IMG/VR virus record: IMGVR_UViG_3300034102_003517
Coordinates: 102,386-166,385 of that record
DNA from: a virus
DNA length: 64,000 bases
Reading direction: 5' to 3' (one strand)
Shown: in pieces, positions 29,174 to 37,994 of the stretch
Layout: each line of letters opens with the position of its first letter
Numbering within the stretch: the stretch's first letter is position 1
Made by a program: the position numbers and the translations under genes
The notes under the pieces: generated by a model
Told to the model about the DNA's origin: nothing
The model's input: the letters and a program-made list of their open reading frames with translations, nothing else
Databases searched by the model: none

Positions 29174-30799
29174 ATGCCTGCTTTATCTGGTAATTCTTGT
29201 CAAGTAATAACATTATTTCCTATGGGAGTAGAATGTGTGGTTACAGATGCATATACCCCTTTTACTCAGGACGGTGCAATTAACTTAATAATCACTGGTG
29301 GAACACCACCATACTCTGTTACATGGAGCAATGGATCGGCAAATCAAAATATTACAAACCTACAATTTGGTGACTATACCGCAACAGTTGTTGATTATTA
29401 TGGTGATTTTAGTGCAACTACAACATGTACTGTTGAGTTTGATACTTTTTATTTACAAAGATTTGAAAACTGTATTGATCCCACAAATGTTATTTTTTAT
29501 TTAGCAGATATCACACAAAGTCAATATGTTATAGATGAGGTTTACAGTATTAATGGTCAGAGTGGGTGTTGGAATAGAACAGGAGTAATATTGTATACTA
29601 ATCAAACTTATTATAATTATGAACCTGTATTTGTTTCAGGTCCTTTTGATTCTTGTGGGGAATGTTTACCAACAGTTCCTGCGTTGTTGAATGTTTCAGG
29701 ATTATGTGTGACCTCAAATTACCAAGGTTCACAAACACAGTATCAGTTTCTTTCAGGTGGAACAATAAATGGTTACCCTTCTTGGACTGCCTCCACACCG
29801 TCTCAAACAATGTATTACAACACGGCAAACACCATGTGGATGATAAATGGTTGGCAACTTAATGGTCAACCTTCATTACCATCGGCAGTCAGTCCACCAA
29901 TTGGAATTTGGAATGTTTTAGGAAGTAGTAGAACTGTTTCGGTGAGTTTAGGTAACTGTTCAGCCACAATTTCGGCAATTATTACCACAAATAACCCAAG
30001 TTGTACAGCAGCATCTAATGGAAGTATACAAGTAAGTAATGTTATTGGTGGAGACCCACCATATACATATTCATTGATTAATACACCAGCATCTTACCAA
30101 GTATCAAACTCATTTACAAACTTATCTAATGGTGTATATACTGTTTATGTACAAGATTTTGATGGGAACATATCGGCAAATGCCGTCAACCTCCAATCAT
30201 CCACAAGTGTAACCCAATATACTGTTTCCTTAAATTTTGTACCAACTAATGGACAAACAACCACATCGACAGGTAGTGTATCTAAGGTTTATAATTGGGT
30301 AGTAAGTGTGTCGCCATCTTTACCTGCGGGTAGACAATTATTGTTTAATGTGACACATGTAACTAATTTTACAAGAGGAATAACAAACATAACACCTACA
30401 ATAGTACATAGTGTTACAACAGGTACGACAGGTGGAGGTCAATATTTATCTTCAGCTTCCACAATTACATCATCAGTATCAACAACAAACGCTTGTAATT
30501 CGAGTACTAACTATATATCATATCAGACAAGTGCTAGAACAAGAACTTACAGTGCTAGAATTGTTGGAGCAGGAACGGTTAGTAGTAATGTAGTATCAAC
30601 TATTAGTACGGCTGATAGTACATTCCCTTGTACGAACTTTGGTGAAACTGCAGATAGTATCTCCCTTTCGAATATAACTTTAGTGAATCAAAATATTTGC
30701 GAAAGTATAAACACTTCCGTATCACCTATATCGTTTAGTAACTTTAGACAATCTATTGTATTGATTAGTCCTGGTGGTAATGTATCAATTGCGGGATAA
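29174..30799 (+). CDS. Fibre/adhesin-like protein with SprB-type repeats
   Basis: 541 residues. Two SprB-like repeats are visible, at about 35-88 (GAINLIITGGTPPYSVTWSN, then FGDYTATVVDYYGD) and about 274-335 (NGSIQVSNVIGGDPPYTYSL, then NGVYTVYVQDFDGN). Between them, about 90-170 is a copy of the CxxC-ending domain found twice in the 27327 protein, ending CGECL. The C-terminal 200 residues are Ser/Thr-rich and beta-like. It has no Thr-Pro tract. Last gene of the second fibre cluster; the following gap contains a TATTTAT motif. Confidence 0.68.
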   Translation: MPALSGNSCQVITLFPMGVECVVTDAYTPFTQDGAINLIITGGTPPYSVTWSNGSANQNITNLQFGDYTATVVDYYGDFSATTTCTVEFDTFYLQRFENCIDPTNVIFYLADITQSQYVIDEVYSINGQSGCWNRTGVILYTNQTYYNYEPVFVSGPFDSCGECLPTVPALLNVSGLCVTSNYQGSQTQYQFLSGGTINGYPSWTASTPSQTMYYNTANTMWMINGWQLNGQPSLPSAVSPPIGIWNVLGSSRTVSVSLGNCSATISAIITTNNPSCTAASNGSIQVSNVIGGDPPYTYSLINTPASYQVSNSFTNLSNGVYTVYVQDFDGNISANAVNLQSSTSVTQYTVSLNFVPTNGQTTTSTGSVSKVYNWVVSVSPSLPAGRQLLFNVTHVTNFTRGITNITPTIVHSVTTGTTGGGQYLSSASTITSSVSTTNACNSSTNYISYQTSARTRTYSARIVGAGTVSSNVVSTISTADSTFPCTNFGETADSISLSNITLVNQNICESINTSVSPISFSNFRQSIVLISPGGNVSIAG

Positions 30800-30813
30800 A
30801 TAAAAAAATAAAG

Positions 30814-30820
30814 TATTTAT
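30814..30820 (+). promoter_or_regulatory. TATTTAT motif, candidate late promoter element
   Basis: Ends 5 bases before the ATG at 30826, in a 26-base gap. Confidence 0.4.
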
Positions 30821-30825
30821 AAAAT

Positions 30826-33036
30826 ATGTCATATATTAATAAAATAACAGGACCATTAATTAGTACGATTTTAACGGATGCTGCTAGAAAAAGGATGTCC
30901 CAAGGAAATTTCAACATCTCTTATTTTCAAGTTGGTGATAGTGAAGTTTCTTACAACACGATAGACAATTTAGTACCTTCTCAGTTGAATGTTTTGATGC
31001 CACAGTATAACGCTCAAAACTTGACACCGGCACCAGAAAGTAATAGACACCATGTTAAATATCCTTTATTTTTAGACTCGACTTCAGGATCCACCTATGG
31101 TATACCATATGATGCATCATATGTTGATAATATTTATAACTCTGCAGCGCCAAGAGGTTTTTTTACAGGATCGACCGCATCGACATTTAACTTTAGTGCT
31201 TATACTTCTTCCGCATATACTATTAATCCTAACTATTATGTGTTTAATTCTGGACTTACATCAGGTAATACAATAACTATTAACTTAGGATCCTTAGCAC
31301 CAACTGTGTCGGGTACGGTGACACCTGGTATGTTTTTAACATTGTTTACGACTAACTCAATCACTCCTGTAAGTGGTAATTCATCCATGTTTACATATAC
31401 TGTAGTTGCTATTACTGGAAACACATCTGGAAATACTACTGTCACAGTACAACTTGATAGAGATGTGCCTAATTTTAGTACTATGGGTTATTCTGGAACA
31501 TCATATGCTTTGTTTTATCCATCAGGGATGACCTCATTGTACGATTCCATTACACCACAAATATATTGGGCATCAAATGTATTTAATTACGAAACAAACT
31601 GTGATGTATCCCAATCTGATGTTAAAGTTTGGAATATGAATATTCCATGGACTGAGTCACCGGCCGGAGTATTCCCAAACAATGTTCAAGATTTTAATTA
31701 CTATAAGTCCACAGGTTATACAGGTTCAAAAGAATATTTCGGATACACTTCTAATAGCGGTCAAGTTGATACAGGATCTGTTTATTTTACTAACTCACTC
31801 GATCAAAACATTATCCTTAGTCCGAGTGATCAAAAATCAATTGCCATTATACACTATACAAATCAAGCGATAGATAACTTTTATGGTGAAAAATTTGCAC
31901 AACAACCGTATGATGATACAAACCCTGGTGGGACTGGACAAGCCAGAAACTTCAAGATAAGTATTCCATGGTTAATGTGGCATAAGAACACCAACGCAAC
32001 AATAGGACAAGATTTTTACACAGACCCATCTGGATTCACTAGTCAAAATCTGTTCGAAGCTCAATACATAAAATCAAAAAAAGATGCACAATTTAATAAT
32101 CCTGGTTTGAGATATTATTACCTATGGGATACACACGCGAATGCGGATGGAAAACCAAGTAGAGTTGGTAAAGTTTTCCCTGATTATAAAATGGTTATTT
32201 TTGATGACGATGAAATCGTGGCGGCATTGAGTTATAAATCAAATAGATCTTGGACATTACCAGCACCTAAAATAGGAACCATAATACCAAACGCATGTGA
32301 AGGCGTATTAGGTGAAGATGAAGGACTTTTGAGTGCTAATACAGAGTCAGTATTTGTGACTTACAGATTTAATAATTCGGCATTTACAAATTCATTACAT
32401 TGTAATTACTACACTAGAGTTAATCCTGTTTTATTTGACCCTAATCAACCTACATATAATATATTCTTAAAATTTGGAAATGAATTTCCTTTCTTAATTT
32501 CAAATACTTCAACAATACCTACAGGATACACTGCGAATCAAATGAAAGTTTTAGTACAAAAGGTTAGTAGTGGTACGACAAGACCGAACTCAACAGCATG
32601 GAAAGAAATTGATGTTATGACTCAATTATCTGCGTCAACAACTAATGGATTTTTAACTGTGAGTGGTTTAACTGGATCTACGATACAAATCACTAAAGAT
32701 ATGTACGATAATGCGCCAACATATGATCTAACAAATTACATTGACTTACCAAGTTTGGGTTCAACAGGAGTAACTTTGAATTTTGGTGGAGAATATTATT
32801 TTTACGGCGTATTGAAGACTGATATTCAGGCAACAATTTATGTTATGAACTTCCTTTGTAATTTAGGACAAACACAATTTCTAAACTCAACAAATCCTAC
32901 ATGGGACGGAACAGCACCTTATGTAACTGAGGTTGCTCTTTACAATGACCAAAAAGAACTTATGGTTATTTCTAAGATACAGTCCCCTGAAAAAAGACAG
33001 GGTATACAACAGTATCCTGTTAAATTGGATTTCTAA
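30826..33036 (+). CDS. Putative tail/baseplate structural protein
   Basis: 736 residues. The first 35 residues (ISTILTDAARKRMSQGNFNI, then FQVGDSEVSYN) look like a conserved assembly segment, and much of the rest is beta-rich with many Ser, Thr, Asn and Tyr. The segment KVWNMNIPWTESPAGVFPNN and the C-terminal EVALYNDQKELMVISKIQSP also look conserved rather than low-complexity. It is last in the structural block and 6 bases upstream of the RuvC-like gene. No named family; a virion role is inferred from context. Confidence 0.65.
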   Translation: MSYINKITGPLISTILTDAARKRMSQGNFNISYFQVGDSEVSYNTIDNLVPSQLNVLMPQYNAQNLTPAPESNRHHVKYPLFLDSTSGSTYGIPYDASYVDNIYNSAAPRGFFTGSTASTFNFSAYTSSAYTINPNYYVFNSGLTSGNTITINLGSLAPTVSGTVTPGMFLTLFTTNSITPVSGNSSMFTYTVVAITGNTSGNTTVTVQLDRDVPNFSTMGYSGTSYALFYPSGMTSLYDSITPQIYWASNVFNYETNCDVSQSDVKVWNMNIPWTESPAGVFPNNVQDFNYYKSTGYTGSKEYFGYTSNSGQVDTGSVYFTNSLDQNIILSPSDQKSIAIIHYTNQAIDNFYGEKFAQQPYDDTNPGGTGQARNFKISIPWLMWHKNTNATIGQDFYTDPSGFTSQNLFEAQYIKSKKDAQFNNPGLRYYYLWDTHANADGKPSRVGKVFPDYKMVIFDDDEIVAALSYKSNRSWTLPAPKIGTIIPNACEGVLGEDEGLLSANTESVFVTYRFNNSAFTNSLHCNYYTRVNPVLFDPNQPTYNIFLKFGNEFPFLISNTSTIPTGYTANQMKVLVQKVSSGTTRPNSTAWKEIDVMTQLSASTTNGFLTVSGLTGSTIQITKDMYDNAPTYDLTNYIDLPSLGSTGVTLNFGGEYYFYGVLKTDIQATIYVMNFLCNLGQTQFLNSTNPTWDGTAPYVTEVALYNDQKELMVISKIQSPEKRQGIQQYPVKLDF

Positions 33037-33042
33037 TTAGTT

Positions 33043-33645
33043 ATGACAAAACAAGATTTTAAAAATTCACCTAAAGTGTTAGGTTTGGACATTTCCACTA
33101 AAACAATTGGATGGTCATTGTTCGACATTCAAACAAAAGAATTACTTGAGCTAACTCATTTTTCACCGGTAATCAAACCAAAACCTGAAGATAAAATAGA
33201 AGAGTTACTTTTAAAAGTAGTTGCTTTTGAAGAAAAATTAGAGGGATATAGAAATTTAGGAATTACTAAAGTGATTATTGAAGAACCACTCCTAAATTCA
33301 AACAATGTGTGGACAGTGGGTACATTATTAAGATATAACTCTATGATCACTAAGTCTATTTATGATACATTAGGTATTATCCCAAATTATATCTCAACCT
33401 ATAACTCTAGAAAATATGCTTGGCCTGATCTTACTCAAAAAAATGATAAAGACAAGTATGTGTTATTTGGCGGATTACCAAAAGATATCGATAAGAAGGA
33501 AATTATTTGGAAAAAGGTTTCAGATAAGGAACCACAAATTACATGGCTTTTTACAAAAAACAATACATTGAAAAAAGAATGTTTTGATATGGCCGATTCT
33601 TACACATGCGTTCTTGGGTATATGAAAGAACAAAAAATTTGGTAA
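33043..33645 (+). CDS. RuvC-like Holliday-junction/RNase H-fold nuclease
   Basis: 200 residues. VLGLDISTKTIGWSLFD (about 12-28) is the first beta-hairpin of the RNase H fold with catalytic Asp16; VIIEEPL (about 76-82) supplies a Glu, and CFDMADSYTCVLGY near the C-terminus supplies the final Asp residues. Most RuvC-type resolvases are of similar size. In phages these resolve branched replication and recombination DNA before packaging, the role T4 gives to gp49, an unrelated fold. It heads the replication/recombination block. Exact substrate is inferred. Confidence 0.8.
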   Translation: MTKQDFKNSPKVLGLDISTKTIGWSLFDIQTKELLELTHFSPVIKPKPEDKIEELLLKVVAFEEKLEGYRNLGITKVIIEEPLLNSNNVWTVGTLLRYNSMITKSIYDTLGIIPNYISTYNSRKYAWPDLTQKNDKDKYVLFGGLPKDIDKKEIIWKKVSDKEPQITWLFTKNNTLKKECFDMADSYTCVLGYMKEQKIW

Positions 33646-33719
33646 AATTATTATTACCACAAAAAATCGGTTTTTAAACCGGTAATTGACATTCCCCTTA
33701 TTATTCTTATCTTTTAGGG

Positions 33720-34637
33720 GTGGAAGCAGAAGAACTAATCATAGATCTTATTGGTAACATTTTTGGAGAACCAAAAATGATAAATGAAATCAGAGGACAA
33801 ATCTCGGTAGATTGTCCTGTCTGCTCGTACACCATAAAAGGACTCGATAAATTGGATGGAAAGGGTAATCTTGAAATCAACTACCAACAACATGTTTATA
33901 AATGTTGGGCTTGTGCTGAAACACACGGAACTCATGGTCACTTAGGAAAACTTATTGATAAGTTTGGTAATAAAAAAGATAAGAAAATCTATAAGTTAAT
34001 TAGACCTGATGAGTTTGAAAAAAAAGAAAAAGTTTATAAAAAACTTGAACTACCAAAAGAATATAAAAAGTTTGATGAGGTTCACCCACTTCATATTCCA
34101 AGAAAGGAAGCTTTAAACTACCTTAAAAAAAGAGGTATTACTGACGAGATAATTGAGAAATACCAAATTGGATTATGTTTGGAAGGAGAATATTCTGGTA
34201 GAATAATAGTCCCATCATTTGATAAAAAAGGTGAGTTAAACTTTTTTGTATCAAGGTCTTGGAACCCAAGAAGTAAATTAAAATACAAAAACCCTGAAGC
34301 ATCAAAAGACTTCTTAATTTTCAACGAGAGTTTAATTGATTGGAAAAAAGATATATACCTTGTTGAGGGTGTATTCGATAGTTTCTTTTTGGATAACTCA
34401 ATATGTCTATTGGGAAAGTTTTTAACTGACAATTTATGGGAAAAATTGTATTCCAAAGCAAAGAAGAATATAATAGTTTGTTTGGATGGTGATGCATACA
34501 CCGACGCAAAGAACTTGTATGATAAATTAAATGGTGGGACTCTATACAATAGAGTGAAGTTAGTGAAACTACCAAAAGATAAAGATGTATGTGATCTTAA
34601 AGGTGACATAGAAAAATATTACATAGAATTCAAATGA
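33720..34637 (+). CDS. DnaG-type DNA primase (zinc ribbon and TOPRIM)
   Basis: 305 residues from a GTG start at 33720; no in-frame ATG lies between it and conserved sequence. An N-terminal zinc ribbon has CPVC (about 32-35) and CWAC (about 62-65). The TOPRIM core has YLVEGVFDSFFLD (about 213-225, catalytic Glu) and CLDGDAYTDA (about 254-263, metal-binding DxD). Short phage primases of the T4 gp61 kind have a similar length and layout and work with a separate helicase, not visible here. The start of the next gene overlaps by ATGA, coupling it to the PD-(D/E)XK nuclease. Confidence 0.85.
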   Translation: MEAEELIIDLIGNIFGEPKMINEIRGQISVDCPVCSYTIKGLDKLDGKGNLEINYQQHVYKCWACAETHGTHGHLGKLIDKFGNKKDKKIYKLIRPDEFEKKEKVYKKLELPKEYKKFDEVHPLHIPRKEALNYLKKRGITDEIIEKYQIGLCLEGEYSGRIIVPSFDKKGELNFFVSRSWNPRSKLKYKNPEASKDFLIFNESLIDWKKDIYLVEGVFDSFFLDNSICLLGKFLTDNLWEKLYSKAKKNIIVCLDGDAYTDAKNLYDKLNGGTLYNRVKLVKLPKDKDVCDLKGDIEKYYIEFK

Positions 34638-35503
34638 TAGATTTAAGAGAAATAGCAAAAGAAATAAGAGATATTATATCACAAAAACAACAAGAGTTTC
34701 AATTAACTTTTGAAGAAGATAATCATAGATACACAATGTTGGATGTTAATGGTAAAGTCAGAGACGACTTCCCATCGGTATCAAAAGTAATGAAGTTGTT
34801 TTATGACGAGTTTCCAACAGAAGAAGTGGCAAAAAGGAAGGCAAAAGGTGATCCATATTTAATGCACACTTATTTAGAAGAGTGGAAACAAAGTGGTCTA
34901 ATATCGACAAATATGGGAAGTAGAGTTCATTATGAACTTGAATTAGAAACCGTTAATAGATTTAAATTAGATAAAGAAGTGAGGCAACCACTTTTTGAGT
35001 GTGACTTGGAATTAGTGATGAAAGGTGATCGAATGATTAAAGGTGGTAAGAAGTTTTTAACACTAATGGAAGAAAGAGGTGCTGTATTACTTGACACGGA
35101 GATTGTCTTAGGTCATCCTAAACTTGGATATACGGGACAACCCGATAAGGTATGGTTAATGTTTAATAAATTAAAAACGGGGTTTGGGATTGTTATTACC
35201 GATTGGAAGACAAATAAGGAAAAAAATATGGAGGTTAATGACTACACCAAACCTATGAAAAAACCTTTTGAAAACCTTCCTAACAATGCACTTGGGCACT
35301 ATAATACCCAATTACCTTTTTATGGTAAACTGCTCTTAAAAATGTTGGAAGGGACAAAGTATGGTAACATACCATTACTTGGTGGAGTCATTGTCCATTT
35401 AACTGAAGATACCGAATTCAAAGAATATAGAATACCACGAGATGTTGTTGATACAATATTAAAAATGGATATTAGTAAGTATTTGACTAAATTAAATAAA
35501 TAA
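34634..35503 (+). CDS. PD-(D/E)XK (RecB/Cas4-like) nuclease
   Basis: 289 residues. The core motif runs LLDTEIVLGHPKLGYTGQPD (about 156-175) to ITDWKTNK (about 188-195), giving the expected E...D...DxK catalytic triad. GSRVHYELE (about 95-103) is the upstream 'G..vH' helix, and LGHYNTQLPFYGKLL is the downstream 'Y..QL' helix found in RecB-family nucleases. It overlaps the primase by 4 bases. A DNA exonuclease role in recombination or end processing is likely; whether it acts alone is unknown. Confidence 0.8.
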   Translation: MIDLREIAKEIRDIISQKQQEFQLTFEEDNHRYTMLDVNGKVRDDFPSVSKVMKLFYDEFPTEEVAKRKAKGDPYLMHTYLEEWKQSGLISTNMGSRVHYELELETVNRFKLDKEVRQPLFECDLELVMKGDRMIKGGKKFLTLMEERGAVLLDTEIVLGHPKLGYTGQPDKVWLMFNKLKTGFGIVITDWKTNKEKNMEVNDYTKPMKKPFENLPNNALGHYNTQLPFYGKLLLKMLEGTKYGNIPLLGGVIVHLTEDTEFKEYRIPRDVVDTILKMDISKYLTKLNK

Positions 35504-35516
35504 ATTATATTATAAC

Positions 35517-35609
35517 ATGGAATCTACTATAACACCAATTTGGTATACAACAACTAGTTGGGACCAAGAATTACCATTTAAAATAAAAATAAATTATATC
35601 ATAAAATGA
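35517..35609 (+). CDS. Possible 30-residue microprotein
   Basis: A short frame MESTITPIWYTTTSWDQE... of 30 residues whose TGA overlaps the next ATG as ATGA, the coupling style used elsewhere in this block. Its conservation cannot be judged here, and it could simply be leader sequence. Confidence 0.35.
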   Translation: MESTITPIWYTTTSWDQELPFKIKINYIIK

Positions 35610-35821
35610 GCGAAGACATTATAAAACCAAGAATTGACTTGAGACAACAACAAACAATCCAATGTGGAAAGTGTGAGGGAGTCTTTTTTAAAGAAGTAAC
35701 AATGCTTAAAAAAGTTCCTAAACTATTAACAGGTAGTTCTGAAGATACTATAGTACCATTTCCTACATACATGTGCAATGAATGTGGACATGTTAACGAG
35801 GATTTCAAATTATTCGATTAA
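35606..35821 (+). CDS. Small zinc-ribbon protein
   Basis: 71 residues with two paired cysteines: CGKC (about 20-23) and CNEC (about 57-60), the latter followed by GHVN. This is a classical zinc-ribbon layout, as in many small phage and transcription-associated proteins. It lies between nuclease genes in the replication block. Function unknown; nucleic-acid binding is a reasonable inference only. Confidence 0.65.
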   Translation: MSEDIIKPRIDLRQQQTIQCGKCEGVFFKEVTMLKKVPKLLTGSSEDTIVPFPTYMCNECGHVNEDFKLFD

Positions 35822-35822
35822 A

Positions 35823-35969
35823 ATGGAAATAGGTAAAATGACTATAAGTGAAGCGTACCCATACTTGAAAAGTATTGGATTAGCATATGGTCTAAAATTA
35901 AATAGAGCTAAAGATTTTAAATTCGCAAGAATTATATTAGCAAACCTTTATAATAGAGAATTAGTATGA
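35823..35969 (+). CDS. Small protein of unknown function
   Basis: 48 residues from the ATG at 35823, directly after the zinc-ribbon gene's stop. An upstream in-frame ATG at 35778 would overlap that gene by 44 bases and is less likely. The sequence is mainly helical (MTISEAYPYLKSIGLAYGLK) and basic. It overlaps the next gene by ATGA. Confidence 0.55.
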   Translation: MEIGKMTISEAYPYLKSIGLAYGLKLNRAKDFKFARIILANLYNRELV

Positions 35970-36214
35970 CACACAAAGAATTTTATATTTGGTTGGAAGG
36001 ATTTATGACCAATAAAAGATGGACAGATTTCAAACAAATTGATATCGAGACTATCCAAGAGAAGATGAAAGAGGTTAAAGATGAACCAAAGATCGGTATT
36101 GCCGAACCATACCGAGTTCCGATGCCAATTAATCCTTTTCCTGGTAGTTCTGGTGACCCATATAGACCACCATACGAAGTATATTGCGAAGACAAAACAC
36201 AGTTAAATGATTAA
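35966..36214 (+). CDS. Small protein of unknown function
   Basis: 82 residues. The N-terminal half is helical (FYIWLEGFMTNKRWTDFKQI); the C-terminal half is Pro/Gly-rich (PINPFPGSSGDPYRPPYEVY) and probably disordered. Overlaps at both ends (4 and 8 bases) tie it to the gp47 gene. Confidence 0.55.
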   Translation: MTHKEFYIWLEGFMTNKRWTDFKQIDIETIQEKMKEVKDEPKIGIAEPYRVPMPINPFPGSSGDPYRPPYEVYCEDKTQLND

Positions 36215-36986
36215 GAAACTTACACACTTTTCTGATTTACACATCCGTTTATTTAAAGATCACGACTTGTATCGCGACATTATTCGCGACATGTTGTCGC
36301 GATTCGAACAAATTAAGCCGGATAGAATAGTATTCACAGGTGATTTAGTTCATTCTAAAAATCAAATGACACCTGAACTTATTGAGATTGTTGCTTGGGT
36401 TTTAACCGAATGTTCTAAGATCGCAAAGACAATCTTGATTCCTGGTAACCACGACTTTTTGGTAAACAACACAGAAAGATTGGATGCTCTAACACCAATT
36501 ATTAATTCACTTAATAGTGAGAATATTGTTTATTACAAAGACAGAGGTGTTTATGAAGACGAGAACATTAGTTGGTGTGTTTATTCACAATATCAAGGAA
36601 ACATTCCACCTGATATTACTGAATCAAAAGGTAAACGAATTGGATTGTTTCACGGACCAATACAAGGTATGAAAACAGACCTTGGATTTGACTTTGGTGA
36701 AGAGGCTTATGATGTTGAAAAGTTCGATGGTCTTGAAGCAGTGTTATGTGGAGATATTCACAAACGACAAGAGTTCAAATTCAAAACAGGTAAAGGGTAT
36801 ATGATTGGAAGTCCGATTCAACAAAACATAGGAGAAAGTATCCAAAGACACGGGTATGGAATTTATGATGTTGAAACAAAAGAATACTCCTATGTTGATT
36901 TATTCAACCCAAAACCTTTTTTGAAGTTCTCAATAAAATCTTTTGAAGATATTGAAAATGGAACAGAAAAACTCCAAAATGCTTAA
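36207..36986 (+). CDS. Recombination endonuclease subunit, gp47/SbcD/Mre11-like
   Basis: 259 residues of the calcineurin-like metallophosphoesterase family. The metal-binding motifs are all present: FSDLH (about 8-12), FTGDLVHS (about 44-51), PGNHDF (about 78-83), LFHGP near 150 and CGDIHKR (about 179-185). In T4, gp47 with gp46 resects DNA ends for recombination-dependent replication. The gp46 partner lies 1.3 kb downstream, separated by three small genes. Length is shorter than T4 gp47 (about 340), so the C-terminal capping domain is reduced. A GC-rich palindromic cluster (36271-36303) lies within its 5' part. Confidence 0.88.
   Translation: MIKKLTHFSDLHIRLFKDHDLYRDIIRDMLSRFEQIKPDRIVFTGDLVHSKNQMTPELIEIVAWVLTECSKIAKTILIPGNHDFLVNNTERLDALTPIINSLNSENIVYYKDRGVYEDENISWCVYSQYQGNIPPDITESKGKRIGLFHGPIQGMKTDLGFDFGEEAYDVEKFDGLEAVLCGDIHKRQEFKFKTGKGYMIGSPIQQNIGESIQRHGYGIYDVETKEYSYVDLFNPKPFLKFSIKSFEDIENGTEKLQNA
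36271..36303 (+). repeat. Cluster of three TCGCGA palindromes inside gp47
   Basis: TCGCGACA occurs at 36272-36279 and 36284-36291, and its reverse complement TGTCGCGA at 36295-36302. The second and third form an 8-bp hairpin with a 3-base loop. The GC-rich run uses CGC, CGA and TCG codons, which are scarce in the neighbouring genes. Confidence 0.6.
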
Positions 36987-37629
36987 CGACAAAATTGTGC
37001 AGACGGTGTCTGAATATTGTTCTGCAAACAATATTGAAAATGTTGATGACTTTGTTTACAAGTGTTTCAAACAAGGTTTCGATATTGAGAAGTATGGTTT
37101 TTTGGGAAAAACACTTAATGAAGGTGAAAAACACTTAAAAACGGGTGGGATCGAAGAAAAACAGGTAATAAAGGAGGTAATTGTTGAAAAACGGGTGGAA
37201 GTACCTGTTGAAGTGATTAAAGAAATACCGGTAGAGAAAGTTGTAATTCAAGAGGTTATCAAAGAAGTCCCAATAGATAGAGTTATTAAAAAAGAAATCT
37301 ATATAACTGACGACACTCAAGTAAATGAACTGTTGTTAAAAATACAACAGTTGGAGCAAGAAATTTCCACTAAAACTACCGAAATCGATACAATTAGACA
37401 AGAATTTTCCACTAAAACACAAGAAATGGAAAATAATTTCCAAAATACCGACAACAACAAACTTCAAATGTTACAACAGACAATTACAAACTTGAATGTT
37501 GAGATCAGGGATTTAAAAATAAAAAATAAAGAATTAGAAAATAAAATATTAAATCAACCTAAAATCGACAATCAAATGAACGCTCGATTTCATGGTGGTT
37601 CTAATCTAAACGATAACTTATATAGGTAG
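36958..37629 (+). CDS. Coiled-coil protein of unknown function between gp47 and gp46
   Basis: 223 residues from the ATG at 36958; an ATG at 36979 is an equally plausible start, and an in-frame TTG at 36943 less so. The N-terminal 60 residues are a small helical domain. Next comes an unusual Val/Glu/Pro run with repeats such as VPVEVIKEIPVEKVV (about 80-110), then a long coiled coil (about 118-200). The C-terminal tail NARFHGGSNLNDNLYR is polar. Position suggests a partner of the gp46/47 complex, but nothing in the sequence proves it. Confidence 0.6.
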   Translation: MEQKNSKMLNDKIVQTVSEYCSANNIENVDDFVYKCFKQGFDIEKYGFLGKTLNEGEKHLKTGGIEEKQVIKEVIVEKRVEVPVEVIKEIPVEKVVIQEVIKEVPIDRVIKKEIYITDDTQVNELLLKIQQLEQEISTKTTEIDTIRQEFSTKTQEMENNFQNTDNNKLQMLQQTITNLNVEIRDLKIKNKELENKILNQPKIDNQMNARFHGGSNLNDNLYR

Positions 37630-37630
37630 T

Positions 37631-37969
37631 ATGAATTTATTAATTTGGGCAGTTGTCGCCTATGGAATGACAACAATTTTAGTTTATGGATCAATTTTCG
37701 CAAATTGGAGAAATGCGATTCACAGGTGGGGTAAAAATGAATATGCTCCATTTAATTTTATAGGTAATTTTTTATCTGGTTTAATTTCTTGTATGTTATG
37801 TACAGGTACATGGGTGGGATTTTTTCTATCATTGGCATATTTTTCACCAAACAAAGAATTCATTGGACTAAATGAATTTTTATCTGTATTTTATGATGGT
37901 ATGTTATCTGCGGGTTTTGTATGGGGGATAAATGCAATCATTGAGTGGTTTGAGGAAAACAGAAAGTAA
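37631..37969 (+). CDS. Small inner-membrane protein, about three TM segments
   Basis: 112 residues. Hydrophobic segments lie near residues 3-22, 45-70 and 85-102. The motif SCMLCTGTWVGFFLSLAYF resembles the 'C..C.g.WvG' signature of DUF1360-like phage membrane proteins, but I hold this loosely. It starts 1 base after the coiled-coil gene. Confidence 0.6.
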   Translation: MNLLIWAVVAYGMTTILVYGSIFANWRNAIHRWGKNEYAPFNFIGNFLSGLISCMLCTGTWVGFFLSLAYFSPNKEFIGLNEFLSVFYDGMLSAGFVWGINAIIEWFEENRK

Positions 37970-37994
37970 TAAATAATAATTAATAGTTTAAAAA

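Noticed and set aside
33668-33681. CGGTTT/AAACCG hairpin before the primase gene
   Set aside because: On the plus strand there is no T-run after it. The T-run exists only on the minus strand, where no gene would need termination.
34118-34609. 163-residue minus-strand frame opposite the primase
   Set aside because: The primase has all catalytic motifs in the plus frame, and the antisense frame shows no domain or leader.
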